From positions 62,001 to 126,000 of the forward strand of contig JACPTZ010000091.1 of the NCBI GenBank assembly GCA_016192525.1: a stretch of DNA of 64,000 nt, read 5' to 3'. Positions 1 through 8,431 of this stretch are shown here, one piece after another (within the stretch, counting starts at the first letter, position 1; every line of letters starts with the position of its first letter). This DNA is from Planctomycetota bacterium (GTDB taxonomy: Bacteria; Planctomycetota; MHYJ01; JACPTZ01). The notes beneath the pieces are model-generated. The model saw only the letters and a list, made by a program, of their open reading frames with translations. It made no database searches and was not told the origin of the DNA. The position numbers and the translations under genes are program-made.

Positions 1-95
1 GGAAGGAGTGTGCCGCCGTCTCCTCTCCGAGGCCATCTCGCGCCCGGCCGACTCTATGCCGCGGACCACGGCGGAAAGCTGGGTCGGAAATCCCC

Positions 96-126
96 TTGAC
101 AGGGATCCGGCGCCCGACGGTAAGAT
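96..126 (+). promoter_or_regulatory. Predicted sigma70-type promoter
   Basis: TTGACA at 96-101 and TAAGAT at 121-126 are separated by 19 bases, slightly long but with near-consensus boxes. They lie just upstream of the first gene of the DUF4258/zinc-finger pair, whose start codon is at 154. This was read by eye only. Confidence 0.5.
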
Positions 127-153
127 GAACAGGAGTGAGGGAGGCGTAACACG

Positions 154-450
154 ATGCCGGCGAGTGCTCTCGGTCGAATTCGTGACGCCGTCCGCAACGG
201 GAACTACGACCTGACCGCCCACGCCATGGAGGAAGCGGCTGAGGATGACCTGGACATCATCGATCTCGAGTTTTCCATCCTCGGTGGACAACTCGTCAAG
301 ACACAGCGGGGTGATTCGAGAGGGATGAAGTTCGTGGTCCACGGTCGCGGTACCGACGGGGCGACGCTCGTGGCAACGGTGGGTCGGTTCACGGAAACAG
401 ACCGTTACCTGATTGTCACCGTCTACGCGATAGAACAGGAGAAGCCATGA
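154..450 (+). CDS. DUF4258-family protein (toxin-like)
   Basis: A 98-residue protein resembling the DUF4258 family: an N-terminal helix with a conserved His (about residue 24, in LTAHAMEEA), then acidic DDLDIIDLE and a beta-rich half ending in YLIVTVYAIE. DUF4258 proteins are small, resemble RelE-fold toxins and are often found beside YgiT-type zinc-finger antitoxins, which is the arrangement here. The stop overlaps the next start in an ATGA. Toxin activity is inferred from the pairing; no catalytic residues were proven. Confidence 0.75.
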   Translation: MPASALGRIRDAVRNGNYDLTAHAMEEAAEDDLDIIDLEFSILGGQLVKTQRGDSRGMKFVVHGRGTDGATLVATVGRFTETDRYLIVTVYAIEQEKP

Positions 451-692
451 ACAACAAGAAGGTCTTCGGCTACCGATGCGAATACTGCACGGGCATCGTG
501 CGACCCAGGCGACTCCAGCGTGAGGCCTTCAAACACCGGGCGGGGTTTGTCATCCTCGAAAACGTGACCGTCGGGGTGTGCGACAGGTGCGGGAACAGGT
601 ACTACACGGCGGAGATTCTCAGGCAGGTGCAATCGATCGCCACCGGCAAGGTCCCGCCGCATCGCACCGAACAAGTCCCGGTGGGAGCGTAG
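447..692 (+). CDS. YgiT-type zinc finger protein (antitoxin-like)
   Basis: An 81-residue protein with two CxxC knuckles, CEYC near the N-terminus and CDRC about 30 residues later, then GNRYYTAEILRQV. This is the classic YgiT-type (MqsA N-terminal-like) zinc-finger layout. The family usually serves as the antitoxin partner of a small upstream toxin gene. It overlaps the DUF4258 gene by 4 bases (ATGA) and ends one base before the next ATG, so the genes look co-translated. There is no separate DNA-binding HTH domain, so autoregulation would need another factor. Confidence 0.8.
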   Translation: MNNKKVFGYRCEYCTGIVRPRRLQREAFKHRAGFVILENVTVGVCDRCGNRYYTAEILRQVQSIATGKVPPHRTEQVPVGA

Positions 693-693
693 C

Positions 694-977
694 ATGAGAT
701 CGATCCTGAGTCTGAGCCTTCCGAAGCAGATGGCCGCACGTCTCACCCGCGTGGCGCGATCCCCCGGAGTCCCCCGGAGCCTCCCGGTCCGGTGGGCCCT
801 CGATCGGTATGTCCTGGACGCGGAACTGGAGGAACTCCGCTCCCGACTGCGTCCCTACGCCGTCCCGTCCCGTGTCACCCTGACCGCCGCAGCACGTGCT
901 ACGGGGCGAAGATTGGCAAGGTCACGATGCGTACTCTCGGTTCCGCGATCGGACTTGACCCGATCCGGGGCCGCTAG
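694..977 (+). pseudogene. Ribbon-helix-helix antitoxin-like gene, C-terminus degraded
   Basis: The first 55 or so codons (MRSILSLSLPKQ ... ELRSRLRPYAV) look like a short ribbon-helix-helix antitoxin, starting one base after the upstream stop. Beyond about position 865 the reading frame no longer looks like the family and runs into the next gene in another frame. Prolines sit at odd places (RSPGVPRSLPV). A palindromic GCAGCACGTGCTACGGGG sits at about 887-904, similar to repeats near 8650 and 13050. Decay by small mutations or a repeat insertion is inferred; the true 3' end is unknown. Confidence 0.4.
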
Positions 978-983
978 TACCAT
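955..983 (+). promoter_or_regulatory. Predicted promoter for the DUF433/DUF5615 pair
   Basis: TTGACC at 955-960 and TACCAT at 978-983 are spaced by 17 bases, 20 bases before the ATG at 1004. The spacing is ideal but the -10 box is only a moderate match. Confidence 0.45.
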
Positions 984-1003
984 TCAAGTGGGTGAGGTGA
1001 TTC

Positions 1004-1333
1004 ATGACGCCAACAGAAGAACTGGACCGTCTGATCGGCCGAATGACCCCCGCGGAAAGGGCGGTCGCCCTCCGGTCGCTGGTCCGGGACATGGGCGACG
1101 CCTTTCCGGGCATCGAGAGCACGCCGGGCGTTTCCGGCGGGGAGCCCTGCGTGGTCCGCACTCGAATCCCCGTGTGGGTCCTCGATCAGGCACGCCGGCT
1201 GGGCACTTCGGAGGCCGACCTTCTTCGATCCTATCCGACCCTTCACGCCGAGGACCTCGCGAACGCCTGGGCGTACGTGCGAACACATCGCGAGGAGATC
1301 GATGGACAGATTCGCGCGAACGAGGAAGCCTGA
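1004..1333 (+). CDS. DUF433 domain protein (antitoxin-like)
   Basis: A 109-residue protein whose C-terminal half has the DUF433 pattern: a conserved strand-turn CVVRTRIPVWVL, then helix-turn-helix-like ARRLGTSEADLLRSYPTLHAEDLANAWAY with the typical YP-L motif. DUF433 proteins are usually encoded directly upstream of DUF5615 PIN-like genes and act as VapB-like antitoxins. Here the next gene starts 3 bases after the stop, so the pair is intact in layout. Function is inferred from family and context. Confidence 0.8.
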   Translation: MTPTEELDRLIGRMTPAERAVALRSLVRDMGDAFPGIESTPGVSGGEPCVVRTRIPVWVLDQARRLGTSEADLLRSYPTLHAEDLANAWAYVRTHREEIDGQIRANEEA

Positions 1334-1336
1334 TCG

Positions 1337-1674
1337 ATGGCCAGGATCTACGCGAACGAAAACTTCCCCTTCCCGGCGGTCCAGGAACTTCGCTCGCTCG
1401 GCCATGATGTGCTGACGAGCGCCGACGCCGGGAAGTCAGGCCTCACCGTTTCCGATCTGGATGTCCTGCTCTTCGCACATGCGGAAGGGCGCGCCGTTCT
1501 CACGCTCAATCGAAGACACTTCATCCGGCTTCACCAGGAACATCCCGACCATTCCGGGATCGTGGTCTGCACGTTCGACCCGGACTTCCCCGCCTAGGCC
1601 CGCCGCATCGACGAGGCCCCCGAGTGCTGCCCGCCCTCGCACGGCAACTCGTGCGGGTGAACCGGCCGGCGTGA
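1337..1674 (+). pseudogene. DUF5615 PIN-like toxin gene with premature stop and frameshift
   Basis: The N-terminal 86 residues are a recognisable DUF5615 PIN-like domain: ANENFP with the first acidic/Asn positions, LRSLGHDVLT, and VLTLNRRHF. The frame hits TAG at 1595-1597. Read on past the TAG, the same frame gives ARRIDEAP. Then, after one missing base in a C-run at 1617-1621, it gives LPALARQLVRVNRPA and a TGA at 1672-1674, which is a typical DUF5615 ending. The gene therefore appears inactivated by one nonsense change and one single-base deletion. The domain core remains, so a residual product cannot be excluded. Confidence 0.7.
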
Positions 1675-1840
1675 TGGAGCCCCCGGAGGAGCCGACCACA
1701 CCCGGCGAAAGAGTTACGAGTGGCGACACGGTCCCCTTCCCAGCCACACTCACCTACGGTCCGTCCAACGTGCCAAATGAGCCGCGCGCCGCAGCCACAG
1801 CATGACACAGGACAGCCGGCGCGTCGGCTCCATTTGGAGG

Positions 1841-2500
1841 TCAGGCAGTTGCTTGTCCAGCAGCCAAGATCTGCTGATGAACAGCACTACGGTAGTCTTC
1901 CTTCGAGATGTGATGGCTGTAGTGTGTCAAAGAAACCAAAGCCGAGAAATCTTCGGCACGAAAATTCTCGGCAAGTAGTCCGTGGGCCGCGTGTCCGAAG
2001 GCCAAGATAAGCGGTCTTGGATGTCCGAGGTCCAACAATTCCTCGCGAAGCCTGTTCACGTGCGTGTGGACGACTTGGGGATGCCCTCGTAGGTAGTGAA
2101 GCAATTTCCCTGAAACGGGCTCCACGAAGCCCTTGATGACATCCGTCATGTATGCGCCCCAGAAGACCGTATCATGGAAGGCGTGCCGGATCTTGAAGTC
2201 GTTCGCCGCGGGGCCAGGGTCGTGGAAATTGCGAAAGGGCTTGTCCGGGAATCCACGCGAAATGTTGAGCCCGATCATGACGACCCCAGGGTTCAAGGTG
2301 TCGAGCAGTGCCTGGTTAGCGAGTTCGTCTAGAACAGTGAGGTCACCCATGTTCGACTTTGGGGTGGAAGTCGGCGGAGCCCACACTGCCCAACTCCCAT
2401 AGGCACCGTGTTTTTGCTTAATGAGATCAAAGCGTGCTGCGTCGATCACTGGCGGAATCTGCCTAACGAAGAGTAGGCTGACCAGTCGATCTACGTTCAA
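1841..2500 (-). CDS. Uracil-DNA-glycosylase-fold-like hypothetical protein
   Basis: A 219-residue protein starting at TTG. GVVMIGLNISRG followed by FRNFHDPG resembles motif A of the uracil-DNA glycosylase superfamily (G-x-N-P/I-S). The C-terminal LILAFGHAAHGLL and SLTHYSHHIS resemble the family's later glycine/His motif region. FHDTVFWGAYMTDVIKGF between them is also typical of an uncharacterised bacterial branch of this fold. Catalytic activity is not established. It stands alone on the minus strand between decayed toxin-antitoxin genes and an integrase relic, so it looks like accessory cargo. No clear promoter was seen. Confidence 0.5.
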   Translation of the reverse strand: MNVDRLVSLLFVRQIPPVIDAARFDLIKQKHGAYGSWAVWAPPTSTPKSNMGDLTVLDELANQALLDTLNPGVVMIGLNISRGFPDKPFRNFHDPGPAANDFKIRHAFHDTVFWGAYMTDVIKGFVEPVSGKLLHYLRGHPQVVHTHVNRLREELLDLGHPRPLILAFGHAAHGLLAENFRAEDFSALVSLTHYSHHISKEDYRSAVHQQILAAGQATA

Positions 2501-2627
2501 TCGCCCATCGTCCGTCCGTCATGGGAGGACTCACAACACACAAACGGTTGCGGACGCATGTGTTCCGCTAGACTTCCCCAAGCCCGCGCATGATAGGCGG
2601 TTTCGGCCCAATACGCAAGCCCCCCCC

Positions 2628-2741
2628 TTACAGACTGTCCACGGGACTCCTGACGCCATGGCCACCGCGATTCAGGACGTGAGTGTAGATCATGGTGGTC
2701 CGCACGTCGCTGTGACCGAGCAGTTCTTGGACCGTCCGGAT
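2628..2741 (-). pseudogene. C-terminal relic of an integron-type tyrosine recombinase
   Basis: The last 37 codons read [19 protein letters not shown], then [18 protein letters not shown] and a stop. This is the standard C-terminus of integron integrases (IntI) and close relatives: the box II region [20 protein letters not shown] with the catalytic His and the Tyr nucleophile. Sequence upstream in the same frame (above about 2745) is unrelated GC-rich repeat DNA, so the core-binding domain and the other catalytic residues are gone. It cannot be functional alone. Confidence 0.75.
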
Positions 2742-3214
2742 TGGGGAAGGGGAAGCAGAAACGGGGTCTCCTGGCTCCTTCTCGGGTGGCACGGCCCGTC
2801 GGGCCGTGCGGCCGCAAGGCCGTCGGAAGCCCCATCCTGCGCTCGGGAACAGGTCAGACGTCGATTCTTGTCCGGGGGCTTCGGAACAGGCTTCCCGTCG
2901 TCCGCCTGCGGCGGACGACCCGGCCCGTAGGGCCGGGCCACCCCTGGTCACTTGACCTCCGCGCGAGTTTCGATCTCTACCCACACAAAACTCCGTAGCG
3001 CCGAAAAACGGAAGAAGAAGCGGGCCCGGATTGGGCGGATGCCCCGGGCGCCGCTTCGCGGCGGAGGCCGTGGGTGGCCGATGTCCCGAAAAGCGGCGAC
3101 AAGCCTTGCCCTGAGCCCGCCGAAGGGTCGCCGCACTCCAAATTGGCGCCGATCGGCTCCCCAACGGATCCTCCTCCGTCCAATCCGCAATCCGCAATCC
3201 AAAATCCAAAATCG
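2742..3214. other. Gene-free repeat-rich stretch
   Basis: No convincing gene. It holds palindromic GC-rich units (described separately) and a run of near-tandem CAATCCGCAATCCAAAATCC units at about 3180-3212. That unit recurs in variant form at about 61369-61406, inside the ABC ATPase gene. Confidence 0.6.
2784..2943. repeat. Bipartite REP-like palindromic element
   Basis: Left part at 2784-2810 (GGGTGGCACGGCCCGTC then GGGCCGTGC) and right part at 2919-2943 (CCCGGCCCGTAGGGCCGGG then CCACCC) are facing hairpins with GGTGGC/GCCACC outer ends. A further hairpin (GTCCGCCTGCGGCGGAC) lies at about 2900-2917. The same layout occurs at 45950-46041 and 60793-60863. Confidence 0.6.
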
Positions 3215-5944
3215 CTACTGCCCCGCCACCCACGCGGCCCACCGGTCCGCGTCGGTCTTGAAGTCCTGCTTCGTCAGCGCCGTGAGCGCCGCGGAGGCGG
3301 ACCTCTTCACCCGCGCGTCCGGATCGCGCAGGGCCTCGACGAGCGACGCCCACGCGGGCTTCTCCCCCACCTTCCCCAGCGCCTCGCACATCACCGCCTT
3401 CACGGCGGGGTCCCCCTCCTTCGCGAGCGCCATCGCCAGCGGGTCCGAGAAAGACTTGTCGCCGATCGTCCGGCAGAGATCGGCCACGCCGCGACGCATG
3501 AAGGCCGAGGCGTCCCCAAGGCGCTTGAGCGCCTCCTCGTTCAGGCCCGGGACGGCCAGGGCCACCAGCGCCTCCCCCGCCGCCCTCCCCACGTCCCGGT
3601 CCGAATCGCCCAGCGCCTCGTAGAGCGCCGGCGCCGCTTTCGTGTCCTGCAGCTTCGTCGCGATCTCATACGCGGCCTGCAACCGCGCCGTCACCTCCGG
3701 GCTCTTCAGCGCCCGGATCGCCACGTCGATCGGCTTCTGCGAGGGACGGTTCTCCCCGTCCACATCCCCGCTCCCGTAGCCGAGGTCCTCGTACCGCTGC
3801 TGCGCCTCCGCCAGCGTGTCCGAGAGCCCGGCCATCACGTTCTTCACCGCGGCGTCCTGACCCGAGAACGGCACGATTACCGCGTTCTGATAGAGTTTCT
3901 GGAGCGCCATCCGGGCGTCGGCCCGCGTCACCGGGTCGCCGATCTGCGCCCGCATGAGCGGTTCCATCGAGCGACGGTCCGCGATGTCCCCGAGCGCGCG
4001 GATCACGTGGACCCGCACCTGGTCGTTCGGATCGGCGATCATCTCGTGCAGGACCGGCACTGCGTCGCGCGCGGCGAGGCCGCCGAGAACGTCCAGAATC
4101 AGCACCTTCTCCGATTCCTTCGTCGAGACCTTCAGTCGCTCCACGAGCGGACCCACCAGTTTCGCCTCCGCCGGGGCCTTGATCTCCGGCTCCTGGCCGT
4201 GCGCCTTCAGATGTTCGAGCACCGTCCCGGAAATCGTCGGATCCGGGTCGATCGCGCCGGGCAGAAACAGGGCGATCGCCTCCTCCTTCTCCTTCGGATC
4301 GTCCCACTTTCTGCCGACGAGATCGGCGGCGAGCGACTTGTAGGCGCTCTGGCGCACCTCAAGGCTCGGACTCTGGAGGTTGCCCCGGGCGAGATCGAGG
4401 TACGACTGGTGGAAGAGGATCGGCGCCGCGATGAGCACCACGAGCAGGAGCGCCCCGAGCACGCCCGCCACCTGAAAGGCGAGACGGTTCTTCGCGATCT
4501 TGCGCCTGAGCGCCTTCGCCTTCGACATCGGCTTGGCGCTCACCGGATCGCCGTCGAGCCAGTGCTGGAGATCGCTGGCGAAAGCGGCGGCGGTGGCGTA
4601 GCGGTCGTCCGACTTCCTCTCCATCGCCTTCAGGCAGATGGCGGACAGGTCGGACTCGATCAGGGGATTGATCTGCTCCGGCGGTTTGGGGTCCTCGGTC
4701 ATCACCCGCATGAGGGTATCGGTGACCGAGTTCCCCTCGAAGGGCGACTTCCCCGTGATGCAGGCGTAGAGAATGGCGCCGAGGGCATAGACGTCGGAGC
4801 GGGCGTCGATCTCATGGACCCGTCCGTCGGCCTGCTCGGGCGGCATGTAGGCGGGGGTGCCCATGATCTCGCCGGTGATGGAGAGCATGGAGGCGTCGGT
4901 GTCCTTGGCGAGGCCGAAGTCGGTGATCTTCGGGATTCCGTCGCGCGAGATCAGGACGTTCGCCGGCTTCAGGTCGCGGTGGATGATCCCGTTCTTGTGG
5001 GCGAGGTGCATGGCTTCAGCCACGTCATGGAGGATCGTGGCGGCGCGGTGCGGTTCGAGCGGACCCGGCTCCATTTCGCGTTCGAGCGAGGTCCCCTCGA
5101 CGTACTCCATCGCGATGAACGGCTGGCCGTTGTACTCGCCGGTCTCGTAGACCTGGACGATGTTCGGGTGGTTGAGTTTGGAGGCGGCGACCCCCTCCCG
5201 GCGGAACCGCTTGAGGAACTCGGAGGAGGACATCCCGCCGGGAAGCATCATCTTGACGGCGACGACGCGGTTGAGGTCCTTCTGGCGCCCCTTGTAGACC
5301 ACGCCCATCCCGCCACGGGCGATCTCTCCGTCGATGAGATACGCGGCGATGTGGACCGGGATTTCGCGGGGGATGGGGGCCTCTTCCCCCTCGAGACGGA
5401 GCTCCGGGCCGCCGCCCTCATCGTCGTCGATCTGCGACGGGGCATGGACGGCGGGGGTGGAGCGGCGGGGGGAGGGGACGATCCCGTCGGGAGTGCGCCG
5501 CGGAAGCGGCGCACGGGGGGGTGCACCCTCGGGGGTGCGCCGCAGAAGCGGCGCACCGGGGGCAGAGCTCGCCGCGGGTGACGGCCCGGCCGGGGCGCGG
5601 GAGCGCGCCATGCCGCCCCTCGATACGCCCTCCTCCGCGGCCTGCGGCCGCTTCGGAGGGCTACTCGGGGCTGCGGAAGGGGCCGCGAGTTCCGCAAATT
5701 CGTCGAGGGCCGCCTTCGCGGCCACCGAAGCCTGCCGGGGATCGACGACCATCGTCGCCTGATTCCCCGCCGCCGGCGGGGGCGGAAGTTTGATCGGCGG
5801 CGCCGCCCCGGCCGAGGGGGTCTTCGCCGCGGTGAGCGGTCTCCCGCATTTCTTGCACGTGTACGCCTTCCCCGGCTGGGAGTTGGGGATCGAATAGCGC
5901 ACCTTGCAGGGGGCGCACACGAGCTGGGCAACGGGCGATGGCAT
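3215..5944 (-). CDS. Ser/Thr protein kinase with zinc ribbon, TM helix and HEAT repeats
   Basis: A 909-residue protein. Residues 1-40 form a zinc ribbon (CAPC and CKKC). About 45-195 is a Pro/Ala-rich linker. About 200-465 is a Hanks-type kinase with GGMGVVYKG, the VAVKMM lysine, [20 protein letters not shown] and [11 protein letters not shown] transmembrane segment ([19 protein letters not shown]) follows near 500, then HEAT-type repeats to the end (e.g. [20 protein letters not shown]). All catalytic residues are present. The ATG at 5944 has AGGA about 8 bases upstream; an ATG at 5953 lacks room for a ribosome site. The linker contains two in-frame palindromic repeats. Targets are unknown; the HEAT repeats would be extracytoplasmic if the kinase is cytoplasmic. 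Confidence 0.9.
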   Translation of the reverse strand: MPSPVAQLVCAPCKVRYSIPNSQPGKAYTCKKCGRPLTAAKTPSAGAAPPIKLPPPPAAGNQATMVVDPRQASVAAKAALDEFAELAAPSAAPSSPPKRPQAAEEGVSRGGMARSRAPAGPSPAASSAPGAPLLRRTPEGAPPRAPLPRRTPDGIVPSPRRSTPAVHAPSQIDDDEGGGPELRLEGEEAPIPREIPVHIAAYLIDGEIARGGMGVVYKGRQKDLNRVVAVKMMLPGGMSSSEFLKRFRREGVAASKLNHPNIVQVYETGEYNGQPFIAMEYVEGTSLEREMEPGPLEPHRAATILHDVAEAMHLAHKNGIIHRDLKPANVLISRDGIPKITDFGLAKDTDASMLSITGEIMGTPAYMPPEQADGRVHEIDARSDVYALGAILYACITGKSPFEGNSVTDTLMRVMTEDPKPPEQINPLIESDLSAICLKAMERKSDDRYATAAAFASDLQHWLDGDPVSAKPMSKAKALRRKIAKNRLAFQVAGVLGALLLVVLIAAPILFHQSYLDLARGNLQSPSLEVRQSAYKSLAADLVGRKWDDPKEKEEAIALFLPGAIDPDPTISGTVLEHLKAHGQEPEIKAPAEAKLVGPLVERLKVSTKESEKVLILDVLGGLAARDAVPVLHEMIADPNDQVRVHVIRALGDIADRRSMEPLMRAQIGDPVTRADARMALQKLYQNAVIVPFSGQDAAVKNVMAGLSDTLAEAQQRYEDLGYGSGDVDGENRPSQKPIDVAIRALKSPEVTARLQAAYEIATKLQDTKAAPALYEALGDSDRDVGRAAGEALVALAVPGLNEEALKRLGDASAFMRRGVADLCRTIGDKSFSDPLAMALAKEGDPAVKAVMCEALGKVGEKPAWASLVEALRDPDARVKRSASAALTALTKQDFKTDADRWAAWVAGQ
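5493..5556. repeat. Two copies of a GC palindrome inside the kinase gene
   Basis: GTGCGCCGCGGAAGCGGCGC plus AC at 5493-5514 and a near-identical copy at 5535-5556 encode the Arg/Pro-rich linker. A matching palindrome sits in the second kinase gene at about 49122-49143, and variants occur in the RHS gene at about 32471 and 32930. Confidence 0.6.
5616..5677 (-). repeat. In-frame palindromic element, copy A
   Basis: On the minus strand it reads GCAGCCCCGAGTAGCC, a hairpin with core GGCCGCAGGCC, then CGTATCGAGGGG. It is translated as [20 protein letters not shown] in the kinase linker. Copies B (8078-8139) and D (32683-32723) encode related peptides in the same frame in other proteins. Confidence 0.7.
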
Positions 5945-6012
5945 CCCCGTCATCCTACCGGCCCGCGGGGCGGTCGTCAACGGCAAGTCCCGCCGGAGGT
6001 CCCCCGGCCCGG

Positions 6013-6726
6013 CTAACAGACCCTGCTCGGGGAGATGAAGTAGAGGACGAGCAGGATCATGTACCCGATCGCGAAGAGGACCATGCCCACGATCGGGGCC
6101 CAGAAGAAGGGCGTGCGCAGGATCGGGGGTCGTGAGGTGCGTTCGGTCGGCGCCGCGAGGGCCCGATACTCGTCGGTGAAGATCCGTTCGGACGGCCCGC
6201 GGAAGACAGCCCAGAACGTGGAGCCGAACCAAGCGATCAGAATCGGGGCGAAGAGAACGCCCTCCAGGCTGGATCCCCCGGGAAACGCCTTCAGCAGCGC
6301 ACCCAGTGAGATCAGGATCCCGACGACGGCGGCCGGAAGATAGAGATGTCTCCCCCAGGGAAACAGGCCCCACAAGCCGTACCCGGCGGCCAGGAGTGCC
6401 CCTCCCCAGAGGAATCCGCCGAGGCTCACCAGAACACCCCACACTTCTCCGATCATCGAAGATGTCGCGTGGAGCGCGATGACCGAACCCATGAGCGCCG
6501 TCCCCCCGGACATCGTCATGAGACCTCCCAGGGCCATCGACCAGACGGCGATCGCCCGGAGGTGGGCCTCGTGCCTGAGGAATCGAGGCTCGCCCTCCGC
6601 GGGGGTCGGGAGATCAGGCGGGAGTGGGTCCACGCCCGCCGCCGTCGAAAGCGGAGGAGGAACCGGACGGACCCGGGGAGAAACGGGCCTCGAGGCGGGA
6701 CGCGGCGGCGGGGACGGGTAGGACAT
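6013..6726 (-). CDS. Multi-pass membrane protein, unknown function
   Basis: A 237-residue protein with a Pro-rich cytoplasmic-type N-terminus (about 1-55). It is followed by about five hydrophobic segments: LGGLMTMSGGTALMGSVI; VLVSLGGFLWGGALLAAGYGL; LPAAVVGILISLGALL; FAPILIAWFGSTFWAVF; and VGMVLFAIGYMILLVLYFI at the C-terminus. No family was recognised. It lies between the kinase gene and the TusA-MetE fusion on the same strand, with a 68-base gap to the kinase and a 123-base gap to the fusion gene, so it may share their transcript. Confidence 0.75.
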   Translation of the reverse strand: MSYPSPPPRPASRPVSPRVRPVPPPLSTAAGVDPLPPDLPTPAEGEPRFLRHEAHLRAIAVWSMALGGLMTMSGGTALMGSVIALHATSSMIGEVWGVLVSLGGFLWGGALLAAGYGLWGLFPWGRHLYLPAAVVGILISLGALLKAFPGGSSLEGVLFAPILIAWFGSTFWAVFRGPSERIFTDEYRALAAPTERTSRPPILRTPFFWAPIVGMVLFAIGYMILLVLYFISPSRVC

Positions 6727-6849
6727 GGGAGGGCATCAAGCATAGGATCTCCGACCGAAAACGCAATCTTTCGCGATCGGGGTGGACGGAGGTTCGTCGG
6801 GAACGCTGTCGCCGGCCATCGTTCGGAGCGGCTCACGCCCGATCGGGGT

Positions 6850-8424
6850 TTAGCCGCGGAGCACCTTCGCCGCCTCGGCGATGGCGCGCAACTTCCCCTC
6901 CGCGATCTCCGAGGAGGAAACGGGATTGTCGGCGAAGGTGGCGAAGCCGCAGTCGGTGTTGAGAAGGACCCGATTGCGGCCGAAGAGGTCGATCGCGCGA
7001 CGGCCGCGGGCGGCGATCTCCTCCACCGACTCGATCTCCGGACGCTTCTGGTTCACGACGCCGACCCCGATGCGGCGGTCGTCAGGCAACTCGCGCAAGA
7101 CCTCCATCTCCCCCGCCCGCGGGGTGCAGAGTTCGAGGAAGCACGTCCCCACGCGGACCTGCTTCAGCAGATCGAGGAGCGGCCGGTAGTCGCCGGTCAG
7201 GGCGGCGCTCTCGTCCGGGGTCCAGTTCCCGCGGCAGATGTGGACCGCGGTGCGCGCGGGCGGCGAGTCCCCCACCACGCCGTTCAGGAGGTCGCGGGCG
7301 AAGTCCAGTTCGCGGGCCGTGTCCCCCTTCGCGCTCAACGCCCCGCACATGAACGACCGCTGCGTCCGCGACCCCGAGTGCACCACCTCGGTCAGTACCG
7401 GCTCGTCGAACTGCACGAGGGCGGCGCCGGCGGCGAGCAGGTGATGGAGTTCCTCGCGCAGAACGCGGACGATGTCCTCCGCCAGACGCTCCCGCGACGC
7501 GTAGGCGCGATCCGAGATGCACTCCATCCACATGATCCTGCTGAGGAGGTACGGGCCCGGCAGCGCGATCTTCACGGGACGATCGGTGAGGCGGCGCACG
7601 AACTCCAGTTCGTGAACGGCGATGGCTCGCGAGCGCCCGAGGGGACCGAAGACCGCCGGGTGGCGCACGCCTCCGGCGGGGACATCGAGCGATCGGAGTT
7701 CCTTTTCAAACTCTTCCGGGTGATCGACGAGCGGCAGAAGGTCGGTGAGCGGGATGAGCATGCAATTGTCGAGGCGGCCCCCGACGAAGTTGGCGTAGGA
7801 GTCTCGACGCTGCTCTCCGTCGGTGACCACGTCCGCCCCGGCGCGGATCTGCGCCTGGACGGCGAGACGGACCGCGTCCTCCCCGGTGGCCGCAAACTCC
7901 CTCTCGCCGAGGCGTCCTTCGAGATGTTCGTGGATGGCCTGCAGCATCCAGCGCGGCCGCGGCCACGAACCGATTCCCGTCACGGAGAGGGGCGCGATCG
8001 GCGGCACGGGCGCGGGGGGGGGAAGGATGGCGGGAATGGAGACGGGGACCACACGAAAGGGAGAGGCCCGGCCCCCGCCCTTCGTTGCGCCTTCCTCCGC
8101 GCCCTGCGGGCGCTTCGGAAGGCTACTCGGAGCTGCGGGGCGCTCGGCGAGAGACCCCTTGCAGACCAGGTAGATGCGCTGCGCGCCCTGCTTCGTCCAC
8201 GAGACCAGTTCGTTCCCGGTGAGGCGGCACCATGCGGGGAGGTCCTCCTCGACGGAGATCTCGGTGGAGCGGATTTCAAGCAGGCCGCCACGAGGGAGCG
8301 GATCGATGTGCTGCCGGATCAGGAGGAGCAGGCCGTTCCCGCAGTCGAGGTCCCCGCCGTCGAAGGAAACATCAGGCGTCAGAAGGTGCCGGTCCGCAGA
8401 CGGAATCTCGGGGTGGTTGGACAT
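6850..8424 (-). CDS. TusA-like domain fused to core MetE (methionine synthase-like) protein
   Basis: A 524-residue protein. Residues about 15-95 form a TusA-fold domain (GGDLDCGNGLLLLI, EDLPAWCRLTGNELVS, IYLVCKG). They closely match the TusA domain encoded upstream at 9098-9685. After a linker carrying repeat copy B, about 155-522 matches the cobalamin-independent methionine synthase C-terminal core: TGIGSWPRP, AGADVVTDGEQRR, VQFDEP, the zinc-ligand-like VHICRGNW and LLNTDCGFAT. The large MetE N-terminal domain is absent, as in 'core MetE' enzymes, so the methyl donor may not be polyglutamyl folate. The ATG lies only 7 bases from the 3' end of a tRNA gene and has no Shine-Dalgarno site. A role in methionine synthesis or sulfur transfer is inferred. 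Confidence 0.8.
   Translation of the reverse strand: MSNHPEIPSADRHLLTPDVSFDGGDLDCGNGLLLLIRQHIDPLPRGGLLEIRSTEISVEEDLPAWCRLTGNELVSWTKQGAQRIYLVCKGSLAERPAAPSSLPKRPQGAEEGATKGGGRASPFRVVPVSIPAILPPPAPVPPIAPLSVTGIGSWPRPRWMLQAIHEHLEGRLGEREFAATGEDAVRLAVQAQIRAGADVVTDGEQRRDSYANFVGGRLDNCMLIPLTDLLPLVDHPEEFEKELRSLDVPAGGVRHPAVFGPLGRSRAIAVHELEFVRRLTDRPVKIALPGPYLLSRIMWMECISDRAYASRERLAEDIVRVLREELHHLLAAGAALVQFDEPVLTEVVHSGSRTQRSFMCGALSAKGDTARELDFARDLLNGVVGDSPPARTAVHICRGNWTPDESAALTGDYRPLLDLLKQVRVGTCFLELCTPRAGEMEVLRELPDDRRIGVGVVNQKRPEIESVEEIAARGRRAIDLFGRNRVLLNTDCGFATFADNPVSSSEIAEGKLRAIAEAAKVLRG
8078..8139 (-). repeat. In-frame palindromic element, copy B
   Basis: On the minus strand it reads GCAGCTCCGAGTAGCC, a hairpin with core GCCCGCAGGGC, then CGCAACGAAGGG. 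It encodes AAPSSLPKRPQGAEEG in the linker between the TusA and MetE domains. It differs from copy A mainly by paired changes in the stem. Confidence 0.7.
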
Positions 8425-8431
8425 GTGGAGA

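Noticed and set aside
694-1407. 237-codon ORF continuing from the RHH-like start through the DUF433 gene
   Set aside because: Only the first 55 codons look like a protein family; the rest is the wrong frame of the DUF433 gene.
3074-5581. 835-codon plus-strand ORF opposite the first kinase gene
   Set aside because: Arg/His/Leu-rich shadow of the kinase frame produced by high GC; no family features, whereas the minus strand carries all kinase motifs.
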